A DNA stretch of 64,000 nt from Streptosporangium album. GTDB taxonomy: Bacteria > Actinomycetota > Actinomycetes > Streptosporangiales > Streptosporangiaceae. Below the pieces are notes generated by a model. The model was not told the DNA's origin. It did not search any database and worked only from the letters and a program-made list of their open reading frames with translations. Positions 44,478 to 51,738 of the stretch are shown here, one piece after another. The translations under genes and the position numbers were made by a program. Each line of letters begins with the position of its first letter. Within the stretch, counting starts at the first letter, position 1. The DNA lies in assembly GCF_014203795.1 (NCBI RefSeq), contig NZ_JACHJU010000006.1, forward strand, positions 124,001 through 188,000, written 5' to 3'.

Positions 44478-44493
44478 TGGACTGTCAAGTCCA
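44478..44493. promoter_or_regulatory. Second copy of the TGGACT-N4-AGTCCA operator
   Basis: TGGACTGTCAAGTCCA repeats the core of the palindrome at 44436-44465 (TGGACT, four bases, AGTCCA) with 30 bp between the first bases of the two cores, about three helical turns, suggesting cooperative binding of one regulator. Confidence 0.7.
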
Positions 44494-44546
44494 GTGTAGG
44501 TGATGTGTCCCACTGCTAAACGGCTCTCACCTGCGAAAATGGTAGA

Positions 44547-44798
44547 TCAGGACAGGAGGGTCTCTCCGATCCAGCCGTCGGGCGAGCATCCCGGAGGGAT
44601 GGCGAACACGGCCGAGCCGATGGGGGGCGTCCACTCGTTCTCGGTGTCGGCCGGCGCGGAGAGCGCCACCTGCGCGGTCCCGGAGGCGGCACGGTCGGTG
44701 GAGGGGGTCTGCTCGGGAGCGCACGCGGCGAGGGCGCCGGCCGCCGCGGCGGCGCCCCCCGCGAGCAGCCCCCTGCGAGTGATTCGGGGGTCTCGCAT
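44547..44798 (-). pseudogene. DyP-type peroxidase with large internal deletion
   Basis: An 83-residue frame. It starts with a Tat signal (RITRRGLLAGGAAAAAGALA) and a Ser/Thr/Ala linker, as in secreted DyP/EfeB/DtpA peroxidases, then goes directly into PPIGSAVFAIPPGCSPDGWI and GETLLS, which resembles the last residues of those enzymes. The roughly 300 residues with the haem-binding GxxDG motif and distal histidine are missing, so the gene seems to have been deleted in frame. In Streptomyces a DyP gene (dtpA) stands beside a PCu(A)C chaperone, exactly the neighbour here. The C-terminal match is by memory of the family. Confidence 0.6.
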
Positions 44799-44814
44799 GC
44801 TTCCGGTCCCTGGG

Positions 44815-45372
44815 TCAGCCGTGCTTCCTGCCCATGTCCGCGCCGGGCCGGTAGTCCTCCTTGCCGCCGGCGAAGTCCTTGCCGACGGCGGTGAACTTCA
44901 GGGTCTCGCCGTCGGAGAGGGTGAGGGTGAAGGGGATCTGTGCGCCCGGCTTCACTTCCTTGGTGACGCCCATCAGCATGAGGTGGTCGCCGCCCGGCAT
45001 GAGCTGGTGGGTGCCGCGCGCGGGAATCATGAAGCCGCCCTGTTTGGGCCGCATGACCATCTTGCCCTTGGTGTCGACCACCTCGTGCAGCTCGACCTTG
45101 GGCGACAGCGGTGAGGCGCCCGAGACGACGGTCACGTCGCCGTCGGTGTTGTTGACCAGGGTGCCGAAGGCGGCGCTCATCCCCTTCTTGGTGGTCTTCA
45201 CCCACGGATCGGTGATCGAGAGGGGCACGACCTTGTTGGCCGTGTTCGCCACGGCGGGCGCGTTCGCGGCCGGTACGGCCTCCTGCTTGGGGGACTCGCC
45301 GCCGCATGCGCTCACCGACGCGGTGGCGAGGGCGGCCAGAAGGGCGGCGGAGAGAACACGACTGACAATCAT
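44815..45372 (-). CDS. PCu(A)C-type copper chaperone lipoprotein
   Basis: A 185-residue extracytoplasmic copper(I) chaperone that supplies copper to cytochrome oxidase or secreted cuproenzymes. The signal ends in a lipobox (ATASVSAC, Cys23). The copper motif H-M-x(n)-M-x(n)-H-x-M is seen in KVELHEVVDTKGKMVMRPK and GTHQLMPGGDHLMLMG; the C-terminal HG after MGRK is a further possible ligand. ATG 45372 follows AAAGG. It lies 16 bp before the deleted DyP gene in one operon, as in the Streptomyces copper-maturation cluster. Confidence 0.93.
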   Translation of the reverse strand: MIVSRVLSAALLAALATASVSACGGESPKQEAVPAANAPAVANTANKVVPLSITDPWVKTTKKGMSAAFGTLVNNTDGDVTVVSGASPLSPKVELHEVVDTKGKMVMRPKQGGFMIPARGTHQLMPGGDHLMLMGVTKEVKPGAQIPFTLTLSDGETLKFTAVGKDFAGGKEDYRPGADMGRKHG

Positions 45373-45486
45373 GGAAAACCTTTCAGGGTGTACGGCGCCG
45401 CGGCTGGAGCTGTGCTCGACATGCCGCGGGAAGACGCCGGGAGGTCGGGTGGAACACCCGGCGCCGGCATGCCCGGCCCGGGGTCG

Positions 45487-45729
45487 TCAGGTCGCGAGGC
45501 CCCGTCGGAAGGGCGTGACGGGGCAGGGCCCGGGGGGGCCTCGCCGGATCACCACGTGACGGAGCGGGGACGGGCGGAGGGCGGCCGCGAGCCCCGGAAC
45601 CAGCCCGCCCGCCGCGCCCCACGCCGTGGCCGTGATCCCGGTGCACGTGCGCGCGACCACGCCCAGCCTGAGAAGCACCACGGCGGAGGCCGAGGAGCGG
45701 GCGAGACGCAGGGGCGCGGGCACTGGCAT
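45487..45729 (-). CDS. Hypothetical small protein upstream of the copper chaperone
   Basis: An 80-residue frame from ATG 45729: MPVPAPLRLARSSASAVVLL, then one or two weakly hydrophobic stretches (GITATAWGAAGGLVPGLAAA) and a Pro/Arg-rich end. In Streptomyces a small membrane protein lies in this position of the copper cluster, so this may be a degraded relative. I cannot confirm that it is expressed. Confidence 0.35.
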   Translation of the reverse strand: MPVPAPLRLARSSASAVVLLRLGVVARTCTGITATAWGAAGGLVPGLAAALRPSPLRHVVIRRGPPGPCPVTPFRRGLAT

Positions 45730-46054
45730 GGTGTGGCAATCATCACACACAGCGAGATCGCCTGGTGACGGAGAGTGATTCTCGTTGGCGTGGACGGTTC
45801 CGAGAGGGGCCGCGAACCGGGTGAGGCCACATGAACCGGATGGGAGGCGTGAACCGTGCCCGGGGTGGGTGGGCCGGGACGGGACGTGTGCCGAAACCGG
45901 GACAGTTGAACTGGTGCCGATGAAACGAATTCACCGGGCTGCGCTCTCAGCGAAAAGCGCTCACAGCGAACGGGACGAAATCGCGGGGGTGGGTGGCGTT
46001 ATCGTCACATGGATTCATCGTTCATAAATTCTGGATTCGGGGCAGGTGAAAGAG
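45730..46054. other. Gap before clpP
   Basis: I find no gene in these 325 bases. The last 60 are less GC-rich (TGGATTCATCG, TTCATAAATTCTGG) and should hold the clpP promoter; no confident -35/-10 pair can be named. Confidence 0.3.
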
Positions 46055-46633
46055 ATGACCAGTCCACAGCCCGTGTTCGAGGACCCGTTGTACCAGCGGT
46101 TGCTCCGCAAGCGGATCGTCGTGCTCGGCAGCGAGGTGAACGACGAGGTGGCCAACCGGATCTGCGGCGAGCTGCTGCTGCTCTCCGCCGACAACGACCG
46201 CAGTGACATCTGGCTCTACATCAACTCGCCCGGCGGCTCGGTGCCGGCGGGCATGGCGATCTACGACGTGATGCAGTACATCCCCAACGACGTCGCCACC
46301 GTCGGCATGGGCATAGCGGGCTCGATGGGGCAGTTCCTGCTCTGTTCGGGCGCCCCCGGCAAGCGGTACGCGCTGCCGCACGCCAGGGTCATCATGCACC
46401 AGCCGTCCGGCGGCATCGGCGGGACGGCGACCGACATCGCCATCCAGGCCGAGCAGATGCTCTACACCAAGCAGATGATGCGCGAGCGGATCGCCTTCCA
46501 CACCGGCCAGACGCTGGAGCAGATCGAGGCCGACTGGGACCGCGACCGCTGGTTCACCGCCACCGAGGCCAAGGACTACGGGTTCGTCGACGAAGTTATC
46601 CGCAGCACCCGCGAGGTGGGGGCGGAGAATTAG
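46055..46633 (+). CDS. clpP: ATP-dependent Clp protease proteolytic subunit, solitary paralogue
   Basis: A 192-residue ClpP serine peptidase. Catalytic Ser90 lies in GIAGSMGQFLL, His115 in VIMHQPSGGIGG and Asp164 in DWDRDRWFTA; the spacings (25 and 49) equal those of E. coli ClpP. The start of the mature protein (FEDPLYQRLLRKRIVVLGSE) resembles actinobacterial ClpP3/ClpP4-type paralogues. ATG 46055 is six bases after AGGTG; an upstream GTG at 46046 is the alternative. It has no second clpP or clpX next to it, unlike the housekeeping clpP1P2 operon, so it is probably an accessory, conditionally used subunit. Confidence 0.93.
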   Translation: MTSPQPVFEDPLYQRLLRKRIVVLGSEVNDEVANRICGELLLLSADNDRSDIWLYINSPGGSVPAGMAIYDVMQYIPNDVATVGMGIAGSMGQFLLCSGAPGKRYALPHARVIMHQPSGGIGGTATDIAIQAEQMLYTKQMMRERIAFHTGQTLEQIEADWDRDRWFTATEAKDYGFVDEVIRSTREVGAEN

Positions 46634-46714
46634 CCGCCCGTTCTCGGAGTGATTTTCTCTCCTAATTCCGGCGTAGGTCGAGAATGGCGGCGAATTTTTC
46701 TCCGGAATCGTAGA

Positions 46715-46961
46715 AGGGCTCGCCGTGCGGTTGCCGGTGGGCCCGGACGAGGGCGTGGCGGGCCGTCTCCTCCGGGAGCGGCACGCCACCAAGGCGTACT
46801 CCTCCCGCGCCAACCGCGCCTACCTGCGCAGACGCGCCAACCGCGCCTACCTGCGCAGACGCGGCATCCGGGCGGTCATTCCGGAGAAGCCGGACGGCTA
46901 CCTCGCCGGGCTCCACCTGCGAGGCGCCATCCTATGGATTCGAAGCCTCCGACCCACCTGA
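46715..46961 (+). pseudogene. IS5-type transposase remnant with tandem duplication
   Basis: The frame contains ATKAYSSRANRAYLRRR and RGIRAVIPEKPDGY, the well-known segment of IS5-type transposases around the third catalytic residue, then LHLRGAILWI, its last helix. Only about 60 residues survive. This is a different group from the complete copies at 9.2 and 41.6 kb. It is a relic of an older insertion between clpP and the lipoprotein gene. Confidence 0.65.
46806..46859 (+). repeat. 27-bp perfect tandem duplication
   Basis: Positions 46806-46832 are repeated exactly at 46833-46859. The unit is nine codons, so the frame of the transposase relic is kept and RANRAYLRR is doubled. It arose after or during decay of the element. 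Confidence 0.9.
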
Positions 46962-46982
46962 GATCCAAACTCCGGACACGGC

Positions 46983-48287
46983 CTAACGGCGGACGTGGAG
47001 GGAGGGTTTCTCGTCGTCGCCGCAGCCCGCCCTCCCGGCCAGCAGGAGACGGGAGGTGGCGGGGACACGAGTGATCGTGAAGCCGTCACCGCAGACCTCG
47101 CCGGCGACGCCGCGGTAGTCGCGGGTCCATCGTCGTCCGTTGTAGCGCAGCAACGTGACCCGCGTGGGTACATCGTCGCCGCCGTATTCGACCCCGGCCA
47201 CCCACACGTCGTCAGCGGCGAAGGCGGTGACGCTCTGCAGCGTCACCTTCCACCGGGGCAGCTTGATCTTCTTCCAGGAGGTTCCGTTCCAGTGCAGGAC
47301 CAGCGGTCCGCCCGGCCCGTCCTGGTCGCAGGCCCACCGGGTGCCGGTCTCGCCCACCGCCCACACGTCGGACGGGCCGTTCTGCCAGATATGCCGCAAC
47401 GAGCCGCGTCCCAGCCAGGGCAGCCTCATCTGCGTCGGCGCGCTACCGGGGGACGCGCTGTGCCAGATCGCCGGGTGCGAGTCCGTGCATCGGCCGCTGG
47501 ACGACATGCCCGCGATCCAGATGTGCCCCGCTCCGGCGTCCACGGCGTTGAACCTGCCTCCACGCCGATACTCCCGCCTGCTGAAACGCCTGCCGTTCCA
47601 GGTCAAGAGGATGGGCGAGCTGATCTCACCGGCGGACTCCCGGCCGCGCAGCCCGATCAGAGCGGCTCGCCGGCCGTCCACGGCGACGTCGGTCAGCCGG
47701 TCGGTCAGCCAATGATCCTTGCGGTCTTTGAAGGACGTGTGCAGGTCCCAGGCGTCTTCGAAGGGTGTGTGTATGTCCCAGTTTCGGCCGTCCCAGCGCA
47801 AGGCCAAGGGGAACCGTTTGAGATCCGGGCCGTCTTCACCCATGGCATCGACGCTGCCGACGACCCAGGCGTTGCCGGAGTCGTCGGCGTCCACTGCTCT
47901 CAACTCCGAGCTGAGCGCGCCGGAGATGCGACCCCAGATGTTCTGCCCGACCCGCCATCGCAGGCCGTCCATGCGCAGCAGAACTCCCCAGGGAGACTCG
48001 TCCTCCGCGTCGGCGTGATGACCGACCGCCCAGGCCGTGTCAGGACCCGTCGCCGCCACATCGTTCAGAGCGGTGGCGTACTGCTCACCGTCCGGCTCCA
48101 CCGACTGCCATACAGGCGTCGAAACCGGAGAGGCCGTCGGGGACGACTGCGGTGCCGCGCTCGACGCGGACGTCTCCGGCTGGCCTGCTGAAGCCGGCGG
48201 GCCGGCCACCGGCGATGGTTCGGCCGTGCACGCCGTCAGCGCGAGCACGCAAGCGATCACTACCGTTCGGCTACGCGTGATCTTCAT
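46983..48287 (-). CDS. Secreted lipoprotein with beta-propeller-like repeats
   Basis: A 434-residue surface lipoprotein. It has a lipoprotein signal (VVIACVLALTACTAEP), a 40-residue Ser/Pro/Thr linker, then repeated blades with the pattern D-x-W-x-x-G: DTAWAVGHHADAED, GNAWVVGSVDAMG, HIWIAGMSSSGRC, DVWAVGETGTRW, DVWVAGVEYGG. Each is followed by a WNG or YNGRRW strand (LTWNGRRFSR, LHWNGTSWKK, LRYNGRRWTR). This is typical of six- or seven-bladed propellers of unknown ligand. The ATG at 48287 is preferred; the ribosome site is weak. It stands alone. Confidence 0.8.
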   Translation of the reverse strand: MKITRSRTVVIACVLALTACTAEPSPVAGPPASAGQPETSASSAAPQSSPTASPVSTPVWQSVEPDGEQYATALNDVAATGPDTAWAVGHHADAEDESPWGVLLRMDGLRWRVGQNIWGRISGALSSELRAVDADDSGNAWVVGSVDAMGEDGPDLKRFPLALRWDGRNWDIHTPFEDAWDLHTSFKDRKDHWLTDRLTDVAVDGRRAALIGLRGRESAGEISSPILLTWNGRRFSRREYRRGGRFNAVDAGAGHIWIAGMSSSGRCTDSHPAIWHSASPGSAPTQMRLPWLGRGSLRHIWQNGPSDVWAVGETGTRWACDQDGPGGPLVLHWNGTSWKKIKLPRWKVTLQSVTAFAADDVWVAGVEYGGDDVPTRVTLLRYNGRRWTRDYRGVAGEVCGDGFTITRVPATSRLLLAGRAGCGDDEKPSLHVRR

Positions 48288-48404
48288 GCCCACGCATTGT
48301 GGCAGAGCCTCAGCTGTCTGGGTGGCGGGGCAATACTGTCCACAGGGCCGGGAGCGATCGAGGGCCGGGGGATCGCCGCCGTCGCGACCCGCCCGTACCC
48401 GTCG

Positions 48405-49133
48405 TCAGTGATGGCAGAGCAGGCAGCGCAGGGCCTGCTCCAGGGATCCGGCGTCGGTCACGGGAACGGGCCAGGGCAGGCGGACCAGGGTGGGGTCCTC
48501 GATGCCGGAACGGATGGTCGCACCGAAGCGGTCGAGCTCCCAGAGCCAGGCCCTGGAGACGGGAGCGGCCAGGAGCGAGCGCAGCGTGTTCTCCACCTGT
48601 CCCCGGTGGGCGGCGTTCACATGGCGGAGCATGCGCTCGGCGTCGTTCATCAGGGGGTCGGGCTCGGCGCCGAGATACTCCTCGGCGTCCAGGACGCCCG
48701 ACTCGGGGCCGGTGAGGTAGATCACCTGACCGACGTCGACACGGAGCAGCCGGGGGCCGCCGGTGCTCTCCACGGCCTCGAACAGCGCCTCGTCCGGGCA
48801 GTGCTCGGCGATCGCCACCGCGGTCTCCCGCGCCTCGTCGGCCGGTACGGCCTGCACCCAGCCCTGCACCTTGAGCAGGCCGCGGGAGAGCTCCAGGCCG
48901 TCCAGGGAACGGTCCGCGGACAGATCGACGGTGACCACCGGCTCGTCGCGCACTCCGTGGAGCGGGTCTCCCGGCGCGACCAGCAGCACCGGCCGCCCGG
49001 CGCCGTCCACCCCGCCCCTGGCGGGCATCGCGGGCCGGGCCGTACCGGAGAGGGACACATGGGTGGGAGCGGCGGTCGCCGCCAGTGTGCGGACACGCTC
49101 GGGGATGGGCGGAGCGGTGACGGGCTGCTGCAT
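48405..49133 (-). CDS. DUF2470 protein, iron-regulated
   Basis: A 242-residue protein with the pattern of the haem-utilisation/pyridoxamine-oxidase-like group: an N-terminal split-barrel-like half (RTLAATAAPTHVSLSGTARP, RPVLLVAPGDPLHGVRDEP, VVTVDLSADRSLDGLELSRG, LLRVDVGQVIYLTGPE) and a C-terminal DUF2470 segment (LMNDAERMLRHVNAAHRGQV). Relatives bind or break down haem. ATG 49133 follows AAGGAG by nine bases. It shares a divergent promoter with an S4 paralogue, and the promoter has strong iron boxes, so both should be induced by iron shortage. Confidence 0.82.
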   Translation of the reverse strand: MQQPVTAPPIPERVRTLAATAAPTHVSLSGTARPAMPARGGVDGAGRPVLLVAPGDPLHGVRDEPVVTVDLSADRSLDGLELSRGLLKVQGWVQAVPADEARETAVAIAEHCPDEALFEAVESTGGPRLLRVDVGQVIYLTGPESGVLDAEEYLGAEPDPLMNDAERMLRHVNAAHRGQVENTLRSLLAAPVSRAWLWELDRFGATIRSGIEDPTLVRLPWPVPVTDAGSLEQALRCLLCHH

Positions 49134-49170
49134 GGACCTGTTCTCCTTGAGGTCGGAGGACACTTGTAGT

Positions 49171-49204
49171 TAAGGTTAGGCTTACCTCACTTAGGTAAAC
49201 CTAA
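49171..49204. promoter_or_regulatory. Double DtxR/IdeR-type iron box
   Basis: TAAGGTTAGGCTTACCTCA (49171-49189) fits the 19-bp iron-box consensus of DtxR/IdeR/DmdR1 with about three differences, and TTAGGTAAACCTAA (49191-49204) is a second, near-perfect inverted repeat beside it. The pair fills the divergent gap between DUF2470 and the S4 paralogue. Confidence 0.82.
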
Positions 49205-49220
49205 TCACAGAGGAGTGAGT

Positions 49221-49835
49221 GTGCGCTACACCGGACCCAAGGTGCGCCTGTCCCGCCGGGCGGGCGTCCCGCTGACCCGCAAGGCCGTCCGCTACTTCGA
49301 GGAGCGTCCGTACCCGCCGGGCGAGCACGGACGCAAGACCAGCCGGCGGCAGACCGGCGACTACGGCCTCCGGCTGATGGAGAAGCAGAAGCTGCGCTGG
49401 TACTACGACGTGTCCGAGCGGCAGATGCGCCGCTACTGGGACATGGCGCTACGCGGCACCGGGCGTTCCGGAGCCGAGCTGGTGGTGCTTCTGGAGAGCC
49501 GCCTCGCCTCGCTCGTCCTGCGCGCCGGCCTGGCCCCGTCCATCTACGCGGCCCGCCAGTACGTCACCCACGGTCACCTCACCGTGGACGGCCGCAAGGT
49601 GGACATCCCCGGTTACCTGGTGAAGCCGGGCCAGGTCATCGCGGTGCGGCAGCGGTCACGCGGGATGCAGCCGTTCGTCGCCGCGGCCGAGGGCGTCTAC
49701 GCCGACGACCGGATCGCCCCCTACCTGAACGTCGACCACGCCGAGCTCCGCTTCACCGTGGTCGACCGCCCGCTGCGCGAGCAGATCGCCGTCCCGGTGG
49801 ACGAGCAGCTCGTGGTGGAGTTCTACTCCCGCTGA
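49221..49835 (+). CDS. rpsD: Ribosomal protein S4 paralogue without cysteines
   Basis: A 204-residue uS4 protein of the small ribosomal subunit. The N-terminal domain (RYTGPKVRLSRRAGVPLTRK, PYPPGEHGRKTSRRQTGDYG, LMEKQKLRWYYDVSERQMRR) and the S4 RNA-binding domain (SRLASLVLRAGLAPSIYAAR, QYVTHGHLTVDGRKVDIPG) are complete. There is not one cysteine, so the metal site of C+ S4 proteins is absent. GTG 49221 is five bases after AGGAG; the GTG at 49215 is too close. It is outside any ribosomal operon and sits under an iron box, so it is probably an alternative S4 made in metal starvation. Confidence 0.93.
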   Translation: MRYTGPKVRLSRRAGVPLTRKAVRYFEERPYPPGEHGRKTSRRQTGDYGLRLMEKQKLRWYYDVSERQMRRYWDMALRGTGRSGAELVVLLESRLASLVLRAGLAPSIYAARQYVTHGHLTVDGRKVDIPGYLVKPGQVIAVRQRSRGMQPFVAAAEGVYADDRIAPYLNVDHAELRFTVVDRPLREQIAVPVDEQLVVEFYSR

Positions 49836-49918
49836 CCCACCGGGGGCGTCCGGCGGTCGGTCACCGTCGCGTCACAGGAGCGTCGGGCCGTCCGGGCGCC
49901 GGAGCGTCCGGACGCCGG

Positions 49919-50785
49919 TCATCTGCTGCCGGATCGCCCGCGCGCCGACCCTCGTCGCCGGGGTGCCGGGGCGCTCACCCGCCGGTCGCCCGCCCCCGGC
50001 GTCACGGGCGCCCCTTCTCGCAGCTCCCGCACCTCCGCCCGGAGGGCGGCCAGCTCCGCGAGCACGGTCACGCCGAGGTCGCGCGTCGCCTGGACCGACT
50101 CCTCGGTGTGCTCGTCCTCCATCGCGCTGACCACCACCGCGATGAAGAGGTTCAGCACGACGAAGGTGCAGACCAGCATGAAAAGCACGAAGAACACCCA
50201 CGCCGACGGGTGCTCGTCCATCACCTCCCGGGTGATGTCGGACCACGCGTCTCCGGTCATCATCTGGAACAGGGTGAACAGCGAGGTGGGCAGGTCGCCG
50301 AAATACTCCGGCGCGGTGGCGTGATAGAGCTTGGTGCCCATCACGGCCGCGACATAGAGCACCAGGCCGAGCAGCAGGACGATCGACGTCATCCCCGGCA
50401 CCGCGGTGAGCAGGGCCGTCACCACCCTGCGCAGGCTGGGCACCACGGAGATCAACCGCAGTGCCCGCAGGATCCGCAGCGCCCGTAGTACCGACAACCC
50501 TCCGGCCGTGGGCAGCAGGGAGACCGTGACGATCAGGGTGTCGAAGAGGTTCCACGGGTCGCGGAAGAATCGCAGCCGGTCGACGTAGAGTTTGGCGGTC
50601 AGCTCCGCCACGAAGATGTAGAGCGCCAGATGGTCGACGACGGTCAGCGCCGTGCCGTACCGCCCGACGGCGACAGCCGAGGTCTCCAGTCCCAGGGTGG
50701 CCGCGTTGGTCACGATGACCGCGATGATGAACCGCTGGAAACGCGGGGTCTCCAGTACGGCGCGGACACGCTCGCGCGTCGGCAC
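49919..50785 (-). CDS. Single-domain voltage-gated cation channel, calcium-type filter
   Basis: A 288-residue channel of the NaChBac/NavAb type. Six TM helices; S4 carries R101, R104, R107 and R110 at every third position (LRALRILRALRLISVVPSLR). The pore reads TLFQMMTGDAWSDI, with Asp179 and Asp183 where NavAb has Glu and a neutral residue, giving TGDAWSD. S6 ends in VVLNLFIAVVVSAMEDEHTE. A C-terminal coiled coil (VLAELAALRAEVRELREG) and a basic tail follow. GTG 50785 is seven bases after GGGGAG. In bacterial channels extra aspartates in this loop turn sodium into calcium selectivity, so calcium permeability is predicted. It stands alone. Confidence 0.9.
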   Translation of the reverse strand: MPTRERVRAVLETPRFQRFIIAVIVTNAATLGLETSAVAVGRYGTALTVVDHLALYIFVAELTAKLYVDRLRFFRDPWNLFDTLIVTVSLLPTAGGLSVLRALRILRALRLISVVPSLRRVVTALLTAVPGMTSIVLLLGLVLYVAAVMGTKLYHATAPEYFGDLPTSLFTLFQMMTGDAWSDITREVMDEHPSAWVFFVLFMLVCTFVVLNLFIAVVVSAMEDEHTEESVQATRDLGVTVLAELAALRAEVRELREGAPVTPGAGDRRVSAPAPRRRGSARGRSGSR

Positions 50786-50978
50786 GGATGACTCCCCGGG
50801 GGTCGTAGGGCCGAGTGGACTGCCGGGAGATCATATCGCCGAAGATCGTCTTTTCCGTACGGCGGGCATCCCGCCCCCGCCGGCCCGGAGGGAGAGTCCG
50901 TGTGCCCGTCGGGGTGGGCGGGAGGCGGCTACGGGAACCGGTACCGGAAAAGATCGCCCTCGGCGCGGGCCGTCCCGC

Positions 50979-51662
50979 CTACGGAATAGCCCTGGAGGTA
51001 TCGGCCCCGCCGGCCCGCGGGATGTCCTCCCAGCGGATGCAGTAGTCGCCGATCCCCGACTCCAGGAGGCGGAAGGCGTGGCCGGCCTGTTCGCGTAGAT
51101 CCGGGGCTATGGTGTCCGTGCTCTCGCCGGCGAGCATGCGCTGGACGGTGTACGTCATCAACGTGTGGAGCGTCGCGCAGATCTGGGCGGCGACGAGCCT
51201 GGGGGTGAGGTCGTCGGAGTCGGCGTCGACCTCGTCCGCCAGGGTTCTGGCCAGGGCCTGTTCCCGCCGCTCGTTCATCTCCCGTACCCGGGCGGCGAGC
51301 GACGGGCTCGCGCCGAGCATCCGGGCGAAGTCGTCGCTCCCTTCGTGGAAGCCGTACCGCCAGTGTCGGGTGTCCAGGGCGTCCAGGAAGTCACGGCGCA
51401 GCGCCTCCGCCGCGCTCTCTCCCGGTCCCCGCTCGCGCACGACCTTGCTGGGCAGCTCCTCCACCTCGTCCTGCCGGTCGAAGAGCAGATCCTCCTTGGT
51501 CGCGAAGTAGTTGAAGACCGTGTTGACCGAGACGTCCGCAGTCCTGGCGACCTCCGCCACGGTCACGTTGTCGAACCCCCGGGCCAGGAACAGCCCCGTC
51601 GCGATGTCGGAGATGCGTAGCCGGGTCTCTCTCTTCTTGCGCTCGCGCAGGCCCTCGCTCAT
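50979..51662 (-). CDS. TetR-family regulator of the adjacent ABC exporter
   Basis: A 227-residue repressor. Its N-terminal TetR HTH is RERKKRETRLRISDIATGLF, GFDNVTVAEVARTADVSVNT, VFNYFATKEDLLFDRQDEVE, followed by a helical ligand domain (MLGASPSLAARVREMNERRE). Divergent from a DrrAB-type exporter, with a 22-bp palindrome between them, so it should repress the exporter until its drug or lipid ligand binds. The start at ATG 51662 is consistent with the family; the ribosome site is weak. Confidence 0.93.
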   Translation of the reverse strand: MSEGLRERKKRETRLRISDIATGLFLARGFDNVTVAEVARTADVSVNTVFNYFATKEDLLFDRQDEVEELPSKVVRERGPGESAAEALRRDFLDALDTRHWRYGFHEGSDDFARMLGASPSLAARVREMNERREQALARTLADEVDADSDDLTPRLVAAQICATLHTLMTYTVQRMLAGESTDTIAPDLREQAGHAFRLLESGIGDYCIRWEDIPRAGGADTSRAIP

Positions 51663-51695
51663 ACCTCCATTCTATGGGGCCGGGCAAATTTTGCA

Positions 51696-51717
51696 GTGAC
51701 ACCAAATTTGGTGTTAC
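51696..51717. promoter_or_regulatory. TetR operator palindrome
   Basis: ACACCAAATTTGGTGT (51699-51714) is a perfect 16-bp palindrome, extending to 20 of 22 matched positions (51696-51717). It lies midway between the divergent tetR and ABC ATPase genes and covers their promoter zone. Confidence 0.85.
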
Positions 51718-51738
51718 TTTAATTCCGGAGGCGATCAA

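Noticed and set aside
49171-49204. Zur (zinc) box controlling the S4 paralogue
   Set aside because: The sequence lacks the AT-rich TGAAAATCATTTTCA-like pattern and matches the DtxR/IdeR iron box instead.
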